Position numbers and translations under genes: made by a program. From Nitrospiria bacterium (lineage in GTDB: Bacteria > Nitrospirota > UBA9217): a stretch of 64,000 bases of DNA. Location of the stretch: positions 126,580 through 190,579 of the forward strand of contig CAKKRC010000018.1 in NCBI GenBank assembly GCA_919902495.1, written 5' to 3'. Position 1 is the first letter of the stretch, and each line of letters begins with the position of its first letter. The notes under the pieces are model-generated. The model did no database searches, was not told the origin of the DNA, and was given only the letters and a program-made list of their open reading frames with translations. Below are positions 43,093-51,383 of this stretch, piece by piece.

Positions 43093-44523
43093 ATGGCAAA
43101 GAAAACCAATACAATAAAGAAATCCAAGGCGCCCAAAAAGTCCACGAAGACCGTAAAGCCCTGGGGCGGCCGGTTCACCGAGGCGACGAACGCGCTGGTG
43201 GAGGAGTACACCGCGTCGATCCAGTATGACTGGCGCCTGTTCCCCTACGACATCGCCGGCAGCGTCGCCCATGCAGCCATGCTGGGCAAGACCGGCATCA
43301 TTGCGCAGAAAGAGGCCCGCCGCATCATTGCCGGGCTCAAAAGCGTCCTGCAGGAGATTGCCGACGGCAAGCTCGAGTTCAGCCTTGAGCTGGAAGACAT
43401 CCACATGAACATCGAGAGCAGGTTGATCCGGAAGATCGGCCCCGTCGGCGGCAAGCTGCATACCGCGCGGAGCAGGAACGACCAGGTGGCCCTTGACCTC
43501 CGGATGTACCTGCGCGATGAGATCCTCGAGGTTCTGCGGCTTCTCCGGGAACTGCAGAGGACGATCATCGAACTGGCCGAACGCAACCAGGACACGGTCA
43601 TGCCGGGATACACGCACATGCAGCGCGCGCAGCCGGTGCTGTTCGGTCATCATCTGCTCGCCTATTATGAGATGTTCGAGAGGGACCGGGAACGCTTGAA
43701 AGACTGCTACCGGCGGGTGAACATCATGCCCCTCGGCTCAGGCGCGCTCGCCGGAACGGTCCTGCCGATCGACCGGAAGATGGTCGCGAACCTCCTCGGG
43801 TTCAGCGGGGTGTCCGAGAACAGCATGGACGCCGTGTCGGACCGGGATTTCGCCATCGAGTTCGTGTCCGCTTGCAGTCAGATCATGGTGCATATATCCC
43901 GGCTGGCCGAGGAACTTGTCCTGTGGTCGACAGCCGAATTCGGCTTCATCACCATCACCGACGCCTTCACGACCGGCTCATCCATCATGCCGCAGAAGAA
44001 GAACCCCGATGTTGCCGAACTGTCCCGCGGCAAGGCCGGCAGGGTCTTCGGGAACCTCACGGCGCTCCTTGTCCTCATGAAGGGCCTGCCGCTTTCCTAT
44101 AACCGGGACATGCAGGAGGATAAGGAGCCGGTATTCGACACAGCCGACACGGTGACGCAGACCCTCGCGGTCGTTACCGGGATGATGTCCGGGATCGAAG
44201 TGCACCGGGACGCCATGCGGCATGCGTCGGAGGACGGCTTCATCACCGCCACGGACCTTGCCGATTACCTGGTTCGGAAGGGGATGCCGTTCCGGCAGGC
44301 CCACGAAGTAGTGGGGAAGGCGGTGCTCCGTGCGCTGTCGCTGAAATGCGGATTAAAGGACCTCTCGCTCGTGGAATACAAGAAGTTCTCTTCTCTTATC
44401 AAGAACGACGTGTATCAGGCCTTGTCCGTTGCCGCCTCGGTGGGGCGCCGGACGTCGCACGGCGGTACCGCGCCGGCGAACCTCAAGAGGCGGCTTGCAG
44501 CGCTCAAGAAGCTTGTAAAATGA
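43093..44523 (+). CDS. argH: Argininosuccinate lyase
   Basis: The 476-residue fumarase/aspartase-superfamily enzyme releases arginine and fumarate. HTARSRNDQVALDLRMYL, the catalytic region MPGYTHMQRAQPV and the signature GSSIMPQKKNPD are present. A lysine-rich N-terminal extension of about 24 residues precedes the usual start (KPWGGRF). The start at 43093 is preferred; an upstream GTG-type start lies within the AT-rich repeat. The stop overlaps the next start (ATGA). Confidence 0.97.
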   Translation: MAKKTNTIKKSKAPKKSTKTVKPWGGRFTEATNALVEEYTASIQYDWRLFPYDIAGSVAHAAMLGKTGIIAQKEARRIIAGLKSVLQEIADGKLEFSLELEDIHMNIESRLIRKIGPVGGKLHTARSRNDQVALDLRMYLRDEILEVLRLLRELQRTIIELAERNQDTVMPGYTHMQRAQPVLFGHHLLAYYEMFERDRERLKDCYRRVNIMPLGSGALAGTVLPIDRKMVANLLGFSGVSENSMDAVSDRDFAIEFVSACSQIMVHISRLAEELVLWSTAEFGFITITDAFTTGSSIMPQKKNPDVAELSRGKAGRVFGNLTALLVLMKGLPLSYNRDMQEDKEPVFDTADTVTQTLAVVTGMMSGIEVHRDAMRHASEDGFITATDLADYLVRKGMPFRQAHEVVGKAVLRALSLKCGLKDLSLVEYKKFSSLIKNDVYQALSVAASVGRRTSHGGTAPANLKRRLAALKKLVK

Positions 44524-45590
44524 GAACGAGTCTTGGGAGGCTGGTGACAGCTGGGGCACTTGTTCTCGTCGTTGCCGCGGCGGGCGCCTGCGGACGGAAG
44601 ACCGATCCTCTCACGCCCGACAGCCCGCGCCCCGAGGCGGTGAGCAACATCACGATAGCCGTCCGGGATGTCGTAGCATATTTTTCCTGGCCGATCCCCG
44701 TGAAAAACGTCGAGGGAAAGCCCCTGGGCCCTGCAGATATCAAGGGGTTCCGGATATACCGCGCAGAACAGAGCCGCGAACGCAAGCGGCCGATCTACCG
44801 GCAAGTAGCCGAGATCAGTCTGTCTAATCCCGCTCCTGCCCAGGTGCAGAATGGCATCGTATCGTGGAACGACACCGGCCTGCAGTACGGCAAGGTGTAT
44901 GTCTATCGAGTCAGGGCCTACAGCAGCAGAGGGGGGGCGAGCGGGTATTCTGATGAGGTTCGCGCCGCGCCGCTTCTCTCGTTGGCCGCCCCGAAGAACC
45001 CCAAAGCCGCGGGTGGTGACGGTTCGGTCATGCTTGCCTGGGAGCCGGTGACCACGCGGTCGGACGGAAGCGTGCACCAGGGGTTCGCAGGATATCTGGT
45101 CTACCGGGGGATGGAGCCCGGCAAGCACGACGATACGCCGCTGAACAAAGAGCCGGTCGCTATCAGCGCTTATGAGGACACCACGGTGATAAACGGGAAA
45201 CCGTTCTATTACCGTGTACGCACCGTGGACAGCCCGGTGAGGCCATGGCAGGAAAGCCCCGACTCAGCAGAGGTACAGGCCATCCCGCGGGACATGACCC
45301 CGCCGGCGCCGCCGACCGGCATCACCGTGGTGCCGGGCATCGGGAGGGTGTTCCTGACCTGGAATGAGAACCAGGAGAAGGACCTCGCCGGCTACCACGT
45401 GTACCGGTCCCTGAAGTCCGGCGGCGAGCAGGAGCGCCTCACGGAGAAGCCCTTGAACCGCACGACCTTTTCGGACGAAACGGTGAAACAGGGCGCGACG
45501 TACTACTACTCGATCACCGCGGTGGACAAGAGCGGGAACGAAAGCGCCGGATCAAAAGAGAAGAAGACCTATACGGAGAAGATCAGGTAA
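44520..45590 (+). CDS. Lipoprotein with fibronectin type III repeats
   Basis: The 356-residue exported protein has a signal peptide ending in a lipobox-like AAAGAC and then three fibronectin type III-like modules (about 40-150, 155-255 and 258-350). The second module contains GSVMLAWEPV and FAGYLVYRG; the third VFLTWNENQEKDLAGYHVYR. It probably sits on the outer membrane or periplasmic face and binds protein or polysaccharide; no enzyme domain is seen. It overlaps argH by four bases and precedes lysA by four, an odd place for a surface protein. Confidence 0.85.
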   Translation: MRTSLGRLVTAGALVLVVAAAGACGRKTDPLTPDSPRPEAVSNITIAVRDVVAYFSWPIPVKNVEGKPLGPADIKGFRIYRAEQSRERKRPIYRQVAEISLSNPAPAQVQNGIVSWNDTGLQYGKVYVYRVRAYSSRGGASGYSDEVRAAPLLSLAAPKNPKAAGGDGSVMLAWEPVTTRSDGSVHQGFAGYLVYRGMEPGKHDDTPLNKEPVAISAYEDTTVINGKPFYYRVRTVDSPVRPWQESPDSAEVQAIPRDMTPPAPPTGITVVPGIGRVFLTWNENQEKDLAGYHVYRSLKSGGEQERLTEKPLNRTTFSDETVKQGATYYYSITAVDKSGNESAGSKEKKTYTEKIR

Positions 45591-45594
45591 CGCT

Positions 45595-46857
45595 ATGCAC
45601 GATTTCCAGTATAAGAACGGCGAGCTCCATTGTGAAGGCGTTCCGATCAGGACGATCGCCCAGCGCGTGGGGACGCCCTTCTATTGTTACAGCAGCAGCA
45701 CGCTGGCGAACCATGTCCGTGCTTTCGACCAGGCATTCGCCGGGGTGCCGCACCTCATCTGCTTCGCCGTGAAGTCGAACCCCGGGGCGGCGGTCCTCCG
45801 GATCATCGGGCGGGAGGGCGCCGGCGCTGATATCGTCTCCGGCGGCGAGCTGTTCCGGGCGCTCCGCGCCGGCATCGATCCCAAGAAGATCGTGTACGCC
45901 GGCGTCGGCAAGCGGCGGGACGAGATCGAGTATGCCCTGAAGATGGACATCCTCATGTTCAACGTGGAGTCCGGCGAAGAGCTGCAGGCCATTGACCGCG
46001 CGGCCAAGGACATGCATACCAAGGCGCGGATCGCTTTGCGCGTGAATCCGGACATCGATCCCCGGACCCATGCCTATATCTCCACGGGCCTCAAGGAGAA
46101 CAAGTTCGGCATTCCCATCGAGCAGGCGCTCGAGTACTACCAGATGGCGCGGTCCCTCACGAACGTCGAGGTCGTCGGCATCCATCAGCATATCGGGTCG
46201 CAGATCACCGAGATCCAGCCTTTCGTAGACGCCCTGACCAAGATCACGGGATTCGTGAAGGAGCTTCGGGCGGCGGGCATCGCTATCCGGTATCTCAACA
46301 TGGGGGGCGGTCTCGGCATCACCTACAAGGACGAGACCCCGCCCTTGCCGAAGGACGTGGCGCAGGCTGTCCGGCCGCTCCTCGACAATTGCGGCTGCAC
46401 CCTCGTCATGGAGCCCGGCAGGGCCATCGTGGGCAACGCCGGCATTCTGGTCACGAGCGTGCTGTATCATAAAGAGGCCGGCAAAAAAAAGTTCGTGATC
46501 GTGGACGCGGGTATGAACGACCTGATCCGGCCGAGCTTGTACGAGGCCTATCACGATATCCGGCCCGTCATTCAGCAGGAAAAGCCGGAGAACATCGTGG
46601 TGGACGTGGTGGGTCCGATCTGCGAATCGGGAGATTTCCTCGCCAAGGACCGCGAGATGCCCGCGGTGAAGCAGGGAGAGCTGCTCGCGGTCATGGGCGC
46701 AGGGGCCTACGGGTTCTCCATGTCGTCCAGTTACAACTCGCGGCCCCGGGTGCCTGAGATCCTGGTGCGCGGCAATGACTACTCTGTCGTGCGCGAACGC
46801 GAGACCTACAACGATCTGGTGAAGGGCGAGAAGGTCCCCCGGTGGCTGGAAGGATGA
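45595..46857 (+). CDS. lysA: Diaminopimelate decarboxylase
   Basis: The 420-residue PLP enzyme converts meso-diaminopimelate to lysine. The PLP lysine is in CFAVKSNPGAAVL. HQHIGSQI, MGGGLGITY, MEPGRAIVGNAG and the substrate Cys in GPICESGDFLAKDR are all present. It heads the lysine genes lysA-dapF-dapA-dapB with dapL further on. Confidence 0.97.
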   Translation: MHDFQYKNGELHCEGVPIRTIAQRVGTPFYCYSSSTLANHVRAFDQAFAGVPHLICFAVKSNPGAAVLRIIGREGAGADIVSGGELFRALRAGIDPKKIVYAGVGKRRDEIEYALKMDILMFNVESGEELQAIDRAAKDMHTKARIALRVNPDIDPRTHAYISTGLKENKFGIPIEQALEYYQMARSLTNVEVVGIHQHIGSQITEIQPFVDALTKITGFVKELRAAGIAIRYLNMGGGLGITYKDETPPLPKDVAQAVRPLLDNCGCTLVMEPGRAIVGNAGILVTSVLYHKEAGKKKFVIVDAGMNDLIRPSLYEAYHDIRPVIQQEKPENIVVDVVGPICESGDFLAKDREMPAVKQGELLAVMGAGAYGFSMSSSYNSRPRVPEILVRGNDYSVVRERETYNDLVKGEKVPRWLEG

Positions 46858-46860
46858 TCC

Positions 46861-46890
46861 GATTGCGGATTGCAGATTGCGGATTTCGGA
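46861..46890. repeat. Iterated GATTGCGGAT words between lysA and dapF
   Basis: GATTGCGGATTGCAGATTGC then GGATTTCGG is a run of near-identical nine-base words filling the short spacer. Confidence 0.6.
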
Positions 46891-46900
46891 ATAAAAAATC

Positions 46901-47713
46901 ATGAAGAAGATACCTTTTCATAAGATCCACGGGAACGGGAACGATTTTATCCTGGTCGACGACCGGCGGGGCATCCTGAAGGGCATGGGCCTGCGCGGTC
47001 TTGCGAAGCAGGTCTGCCACCGGAACCGTTCCGTGGGCGCCGACGGTCTCATCGTCATCGTTCCGTCGAAGAAGGCCGATTTCAAGTGGCGGTTCTTTAA
47101 CTCCGACGGGAGCGAGCCGGCGATGTGCGGCAACGGATCGCGCTGCGCCGCGCGCTTCGCCGTGCTCAAGAAGATCGCGCCGAAGAAGATGACCTTTGAG
47201 ACCCTCGCGGGCATCATCCATGCCGAGGTGAAAAAGGAAACGGTACGGGTGCAGCTCACCGGCGCTTCCGGGCTCCGGATGAACGTCGCGGTGCCGCTTG
47301 CCGGACATACGCGGACAGGATACTTCATCAATACCGGCGTGCCGCACCTGGTGTACCTGTCGGAGAACCTGAGCGGGGAGGACGTGCAGGCCGTGGGCAG
47401 CGCCAGCCGCTGGCACGAGGTGTTCAAGCCGGCAGGCACGAACGTGAACTTCGTCCAGATCGACGGGCCGCGCAAGCTCCATATCAGGACCTACGAGCGC
47501 GGCGTCGAAGGCGAGACCCTCGCGTGCGGCACGGGGGCGGTCGCGGCGGCGCTCATCGCCGCGGCCCTGCGGAAGGCCTCGTCGCCGGTGATCGTCACCA
47601 CGCGGGGCGGGGACAAGCTCATTGTGTCCTTTGTTCAGGACGGGGAAGAGTTCACCGATCTGCACCTTGAAGGAAGGGCAGAGGTCGTGTGCGAGGGGAC
47701 GCTGTATATTTAA
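46901..47713 (+). CDS. dapF: Diaminopimelate epimerase
   Basis: The 270-residue enzyme interconverts LL- and meso-diaminopimelate. Both catalytic cysteines are in place (AMCGNGSRC and LACGTGAVA), and the N-terminus FHKIHGNGNDFILVDD is typical. No strong ribosome binding site is seen, because the upstream spacer is repeat sequence. Confidence 0.97.
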   Translation: MKKIPFHKIHGNGNDFILVDDRRGILKGMGLRGLAKQVCHRNRSVGADGLIVIVPSKKADFKWRFFNSDGSEPAMCGNGSRCAARFAVLKKIAPKKMTFETLAGIIHAEVKKETVRVQLTGASGLRMNVAVPLAGHTRTGYFINTGVPHLVYLSENLSGEDVQAVGSASRWHEVFKPAGTNVNFVQIDGPRKLHIRTYERGVEGETLACGTGAVAAALIAAALRKASSPVIVTTRGGDKLIVSFVQDGEEFTDLHLEGRAEVVCEGTLYI

Positions 47714-47875
47714 CGCGAGCGACGTCTGACGGTTATGGTGACGAGGCCCGCTTCGTCAGGCGGCTACGTCGTTCGTTTGTGACGATACACGTTACCGTTT
47801 TCTGAAACGGGATTCGTTGCCGGTTCACGGCTGACGTTAAACGGCGGGTTCACTATTTTCTTCACGGAGGTTCCC

Positions 47876-48748
47876 ATGTTCAAGGGTTCGATGGTTGCGG
47901 TCGTAACGCCGTTCAAGAACGGCAAGGTGGATGAAAAGGCGCTGGGCGATCTCATTGAGTTCCAGATCAAGAACGGCACGGACGTGATTGTTCCCTGCGG
48001 GACGACAGGCGAGTCAGCCACGCTCTCTCACGAGGAGCATCACCGCGTGGTGGAGTTCACGGTCAAGACGGTGAACAAGCGCGTTCCGGTGGTGGCCGGC
48101 GCGGGCTCCAACTCGACCTCCGAGACCATCGACCTCGCGAACTACGCGAAGAAGGCCGGCGCTGACGGCGTCCTGCTCATCACGCCCTACTATAACAAGC
48201 CGACCCAGGAAGGCCTGTACCAGCACTTCAAGAAGGTGACGGATTCCGTTGACATCCCGGTCATCCTGTACAACGTGCCGGGCCGGACGAGCGTGAATAT
48301 GCTGCCGTCGACCGTGGCGCGTCTCCGGACGATCAAGAACATCGTCGGCATCAAGGAGGCAACGGGCGACCTGAAGCAGATCAGCGAGCTGATCCGGCTC
48401 TGCGGCCGCGACTTCGACGTGATCTCGGGCGATGACTTCACTACGCTCCCGATGCTGGCCATCGGCGGCGTCGGCGCCATCTCGGTGACCGCGAACATCG
48501 TTCCGGGCGATGCAGCCGCCATGTTCGACGCCTTCTTCGCCGGAAAGATGGAGGAGGCGCTCAAGTTCCACTACAAGATGGAGCCGCTCCACAGCCTCAT
48601 GTTCATCGAGACGAACCCGATCCCGGTCAAGACCTCGCTCGCGATGATGGGCAAGATCAACGAGGAGTTCCGGCTGCCGCTCTGCCCCATGGCCGACGCG
48701 AACAAGGACAAGCTCAAGAAGGCGCTGAAGGACTACGGATTGATTTAA
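47876..48748 (+). CDS. dapA: 4-hydroxy-tetrahydrodipicolinate synthase
   Basis: The 290-residue TIM-barrel aldolase condenses pyruvate with aspartate semialdehyde. The Schiff-base lysine is in GIKEATGDL, with CGTTGESATL and ILYNVPGRTSVNM conserved. GGAGG lies just before the ATG at 47876. It follows dapF after a 162-base spacer containing inverted GACG/CGTC words. Confidence 0.97.
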   Translation: MFKGSMVAVVTPFKNGKVDEKALGDLIEFQIKNGTDVIVPCGTTGESATLSHEEHHRVVEFTVKTVNKRVPVVAGAGSNSTSETIDLANYAKKAGADGVLLITPYYNKPTQEGLYQHFKKVTDSVDIPVILYNVPGRTSVNMLPSTVARLRTIKNIVGIKEATGDLKQISELIRLCGRDFDVISGDDFTTLPMLAIGGVGAISVTANIVPGDAAAMFDAFFAGKMEEALKFHYKMEPLHSLMFIETNPIPVKTSLAMMGKINEEFRLPLCPMADANKDKLKKALKDYGLI

Positions 48749-48761
48749 CGTCAAGTACTTT

Positions 48762-48848
48762 TCGCCACAGAGGGCGCAGAGGTCACAGAGGAGGGCAGAG
48801 CAGAGCGTCAAAAAAGCTTTTCTCGGTGTTCTCGGTGAACTCGGTGGC
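48762..48848. repeat. Iterated-word quasi-palindrome (CACAGAG/CTCGGTG type)
   Basis: The left arm is GCCACAGAGGGCGCAGAGGT plus CACAGAGG and the right arm CTCGGTGTTCTCGGTGAACT plus CGGTGGC. It lies between dapA and dapB and ends just before the dapB ribosome binding site. Confidence 0.75.
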
Positions 48849-48864
48849 AGATTTGAGGTGGACC

Positions 48865-49674
48865 ATGATCAAAGCGGTCGTTACCGGCGCAGCCGGCAGG
48901 ATGGGTTCCCGTATCATCAACGTGCTCTCGACATCTGAGGGCATCCGCCTGTCCGGCGCGATCGAACGGAAGGGGCATGCTCTTGTGGGCCAGGATGCCA
49001 GCGGGCCGGCGGGGATCCCGTCGGGCGGCGTCCTGAACATGATCACCGATGATCTTGCAGCCGCCCTCAAGGCAGGCGACGTTCTGATCGACTTCACGCT
49101 GCCCGAGGCGAGCCTTGAACACCTCAAGACCTGCGCGGAGCAGGGCAAGGGCATCGTCATCGGGTCCACGGGGTTCACCAAGGAGCAGCTGGCCGAAGTG
49201 AACAAGTACGTGCAGAAGGTGCCCTGCGTGCTGTCCCCGAACATGAGCGTGGGTGTGAACGTCTGCTTCAAGGTGCTCGCCGACCTCGCCAAGATCCTGG
49301 GTCCCGAGTTCGACGCCGAGATCGTGGAGTGGCATCATCGATTGAAGAAGGACGCGCCCTCGGGCACGGCCGTGCGCATGGGAGAGGTCGTGGCGAAAGC
49401 GCTCGGCCGCGATTACCACAAGGCGGCCAAGTACCACCGTGAGGGCATCACGGGGGTGCGGACAGACGAAGAGATCGGCATGCAGACGGTCCGGGGCGGA
49501 GACATCGTCGGAGAGCACACGGTCTTCTTCATCGGAATGGGCGAGCGGATCGAGCTCACGCATCGCGCCCACACGCGCGACATGTTTGCCCGCGGGGCAG
49601 TTCGCGCTGCGAAGTGGGTCGTGGGCAAGAAACCGGGCCTCTATGATATGCAGGACGTGCTGGGGTTGAAGTAA
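48865..49674 (+). CDS. dapB: 4-hydroxy-tetrahydrodipicolinate reductase
   Basis: The 269-residue enzyme reduces the DapA product. The nucleotide loop VTGAAGRMGS, catalytic region WHHRLKKDAPSGTA and IDFTLPEA are conserved. GAGGTGG precedes the ATG at 48865, directly after the repeat; codons upstream are repeat-derived. Confidence 0.97.
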   Translation: MIKAVVTGAAGRMGSRIINVLSTSEGIRLSGAIERKGHALVGQDASGPAGIPSGGVLNMITDDLAAALKAGDVLIDFTLPEASLEHLKTCAEQGKGIVIGSTGFTKEQLAEVNKYVQKVPCVLSPNMSVGVNVCFKVLADLAKILGPEFDAEIVEWHHRLKKDAPSGTAVRMGEVVAKALGRDYHKAAKYHREGITGVRTDEEIGMQTVRGGDIVGEHTVFFIGMGERIELTHRAHTRDMFARGAVRAAKWVVGKKPGLYDMQDVLGLK

Positions 49675-49687
49675 TCCGCACATCGAG

Positions 49688-49752
49688 AGACAGGGGTCGG
49701 GAGCAGGGTCCGTACGCATGAACGGTCGCTGTCTCCCGGTACCTGTCTTTTT
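49688..49752 (+). terminator. Long hairpin terminator after dapB
   Basis: AGACAGGGGTCGGGAGCAG can pair with CTGTCTCCCGGTACCTGTCT around a central loop of about 25 bases, followed by TTTT. Its words resemble the GGAGACAGGAG repeats at 60681. Confidence 0.65.
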
Positions 49753-49785
49753 ATTCTCAGAAATCCCGTCGTGAAGGAGTTTCCC

Positions 49786-50541
49786 ATGAAAAAGACCGTT
49801 CTCGCAACAGCCGGCCTTGTGCTCCTGCTGTCGTCGTTCGCAGGCGCGTTCCCGCCGCCCCAGGGCGGCAGCGGCGACTGCGCAAGCTGCCACAAGCTGG
49901 ACAAGAAAGAAGCGGACATTCTGGTCAAGAAGCTGAACCCTTCCCTGACCGCGCTGGAGGTAAGGCAGCCGGCGGTCAAAGGGCTCTGGCAGATCGAGGT
50001 CGACGCAGGAGAAGGAAAACGGGGCGCTCTCTTGCTGGACTATGCCAAGAAGCATTTGATCGTCCTGAGCCAGCTCATACCGATCGACGCGATCGGCAAG
50101 CCCCGAAAGACCGACTTTTCAAAGTTGCCGCTCAAGGACGCCGTGGTCATGGGGTCGAAGGGCGCCAAAAAGAAGGTCGTGGTGTTCACGGACCCGGACT
50201 GTCCGTACTGCAGGAAGCTTCACGAAGAGATGAAGCAGGTGATCGAAAAACGGAAGGACATCGCCTTCTACCTGGTCCTGTACCCGCTTCCGATGCACAA
50301 AGACGCCTATAAGAAATCGCAGGCGGTCCTGTGCGAGAAGTCAGCTGCCCTGCTGGACGACGCGTTCAGCGGAAAGGCCGTGCCCGAGCCGGCCTGCGGC
50401 AATGAGCAGGTCGAAAAGAACCTCGCGCTTGCCAAGAACCTGGACATCAACGGCACTCCGACGCTTATCCGCGAGGATGGGATGATGCTGAGCGCATATC
50501 TGCCCGCTGACAAGCTTATCGAGTGGATCGACGGAAAATAA
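49786..50541 (+). CDS. DsbC-like thioredoxin-fold protein with an N-terminal c-type heme motif
   Basis: The 251-residue exported protein has a signal peptide (to about residue 20), a heme-binding-type motif Cys32-AS-Cys35-His36, a DsbC N-terminal-like region (about 40-105) and a thioredoxin-fold domain with active site Cys139-PY-Cys142 and the cis-proline segment NGTPTLI. Periplasmic disulfide isomerase or cytochrome-maturation thiol chemistry is likely. A heme motif joined to a DsbC module is unusual. AAGGAG lies upstream of the ATG at 49786. Confidence 0.87.
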   Translation: MKKTVLATAGLVLLLSSFAGAFPPPQGGSGDCASCHKLDKKEADILVKKLNPSLTALEVRQPAVKGLWQIEVDAGEGKRGALLLDYAKKHLIVLSQLIPIDAIGKPRKTDFSKLPLKDAVVMGSKGAKKKVVVFTDPDCPYCRKLHEEMKQVIEKRKDIAFYLVLYPLPMHKDAYKKSQAVLCEKSAALLDDAFSGKAVPEPACGNEQVEKNLALAKNLDINGTPTLIREDGMMLSAYLPADKLIEWIDGK

Positions 50542-50553
50542 GCGGAGCGTGTG

Positions 50554-51333
50554 ATGCGGCTTGTTCGGTTCCTGGCGCAGGACAGATCGGCATACGGCAT
50601 CCTGGACAACGATGATATCGTTGAGCTGGACGGAGCAGGGTACGCGTCGCTGTCTTCCCGGCGCGCGGTCCACCGTGCTGCGGAGGTCAGGCTCCTCGCG
50701 CCCTGCGTGCCGTCGAAGATCGTTGCCGTGGGATTGAACTACCGGGACCATGCCAGGGAACTGGGCATGGCCGTGCCGGAAAACCCGGTGCTCTTCCTGA
50801 AGCCGCCGACGGCCGTCATTGGCCCCGGTGACGATATTTTCTATCCCGCAATGAGCCGCCAGGTGGACTACGAGGGAGAGCTCGGCATCGTCATCCGGGA
50901 CCGCGTCAGCAGGATCGCGGTCGAAGACGCGCGGAAACATATTCTCGGGTACACCTGCGCCAATGATGTGACCGCCCGGGACCTCCAGAAGCAGGACGGG
51001 CAGTGGACGCGGGCTAAGGGATTCGACACCTTTTGCCCCGTGGGCCCATGGATCGAGACGGACCTTGACCCGGACGACCTCGCGATCGAGACCTACCTGA
51101 ACGGGGAGCGCAGGCAGTCGTCGCGCACCTCGCAGTTCGTCTTCGGCGTCGACCGCCTCGTGAGCTTCATTTCGCAGGTCATGACGCTCGAACCCGGGGA
51201 CCTGATCATCACGGGCACACCGGCCGGCATCGGACCGATGAAGTCCGGCGACGAGGTGGAGGTCAGGATCGAGGGGGTCGGGAGTTTGAAGAACAGGGTC
51301 AGTGCGGAGTTCGGAGTACGGAGTGCGGAGTAA
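50554..51333 (+). CDS. Fumarylacetoacetate hydrolase family protein
   Basis: The 259-residue protein has the FAH fold signature: VGLNYRDHARELG, metal-binding VDYEGELGIVI, NDVTARDLQ, KGFDTFCPVGPWI and ITGTPAGIGPM. Family members are hydrolases, decarboxylases or tautomerases of small keto acids; the substrate is unknown. A GTG start lies directly upstream at 50551. The last ten or so residues (SAEFGVRSAE) and the stop codon are encoded by an iterated-word repeat, so the native end may have been replaced. Confidence 0.92.
   Translation: MRLVRFLAQDRSAYGILDNDDIVELDGAGYASLSSRRAVHRAAEVRLLAPCVPSKIVAVGLNYRDHARELGMAVPENPVLFLKPPTAVIGPGDDIFYPAMSRQVDYEGELGIVIRDRVSRIAVEDARKHILGYTCANDVTARDLQKQDGQWTRAKGFDTFCPVGPWIETDLDPDDLAIETYLNGERRQSSRTSQFVFGVDRLVSFISQVMTLEPGDLIITGTPAGIGPMKSGDEVEVRIEGVGSLKNRVSAEFGVRSAE
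51301..51332. repeat. Iterated TGCGGAGT words inside the 3' end of the FAH-family gene
   Basis: AGTGCGGAGTTCGGAGTACG followed by GAGTGCGGAG are the same words as at 41744-41768. They run into the coding sequence and supply its TAA. Confidence 0.65.
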
Positions 51334-51383
51334 CGGCATAGGCTTTTATCCGTGGCTGAAAAGTATTGTTAAGGAGGACGTTC

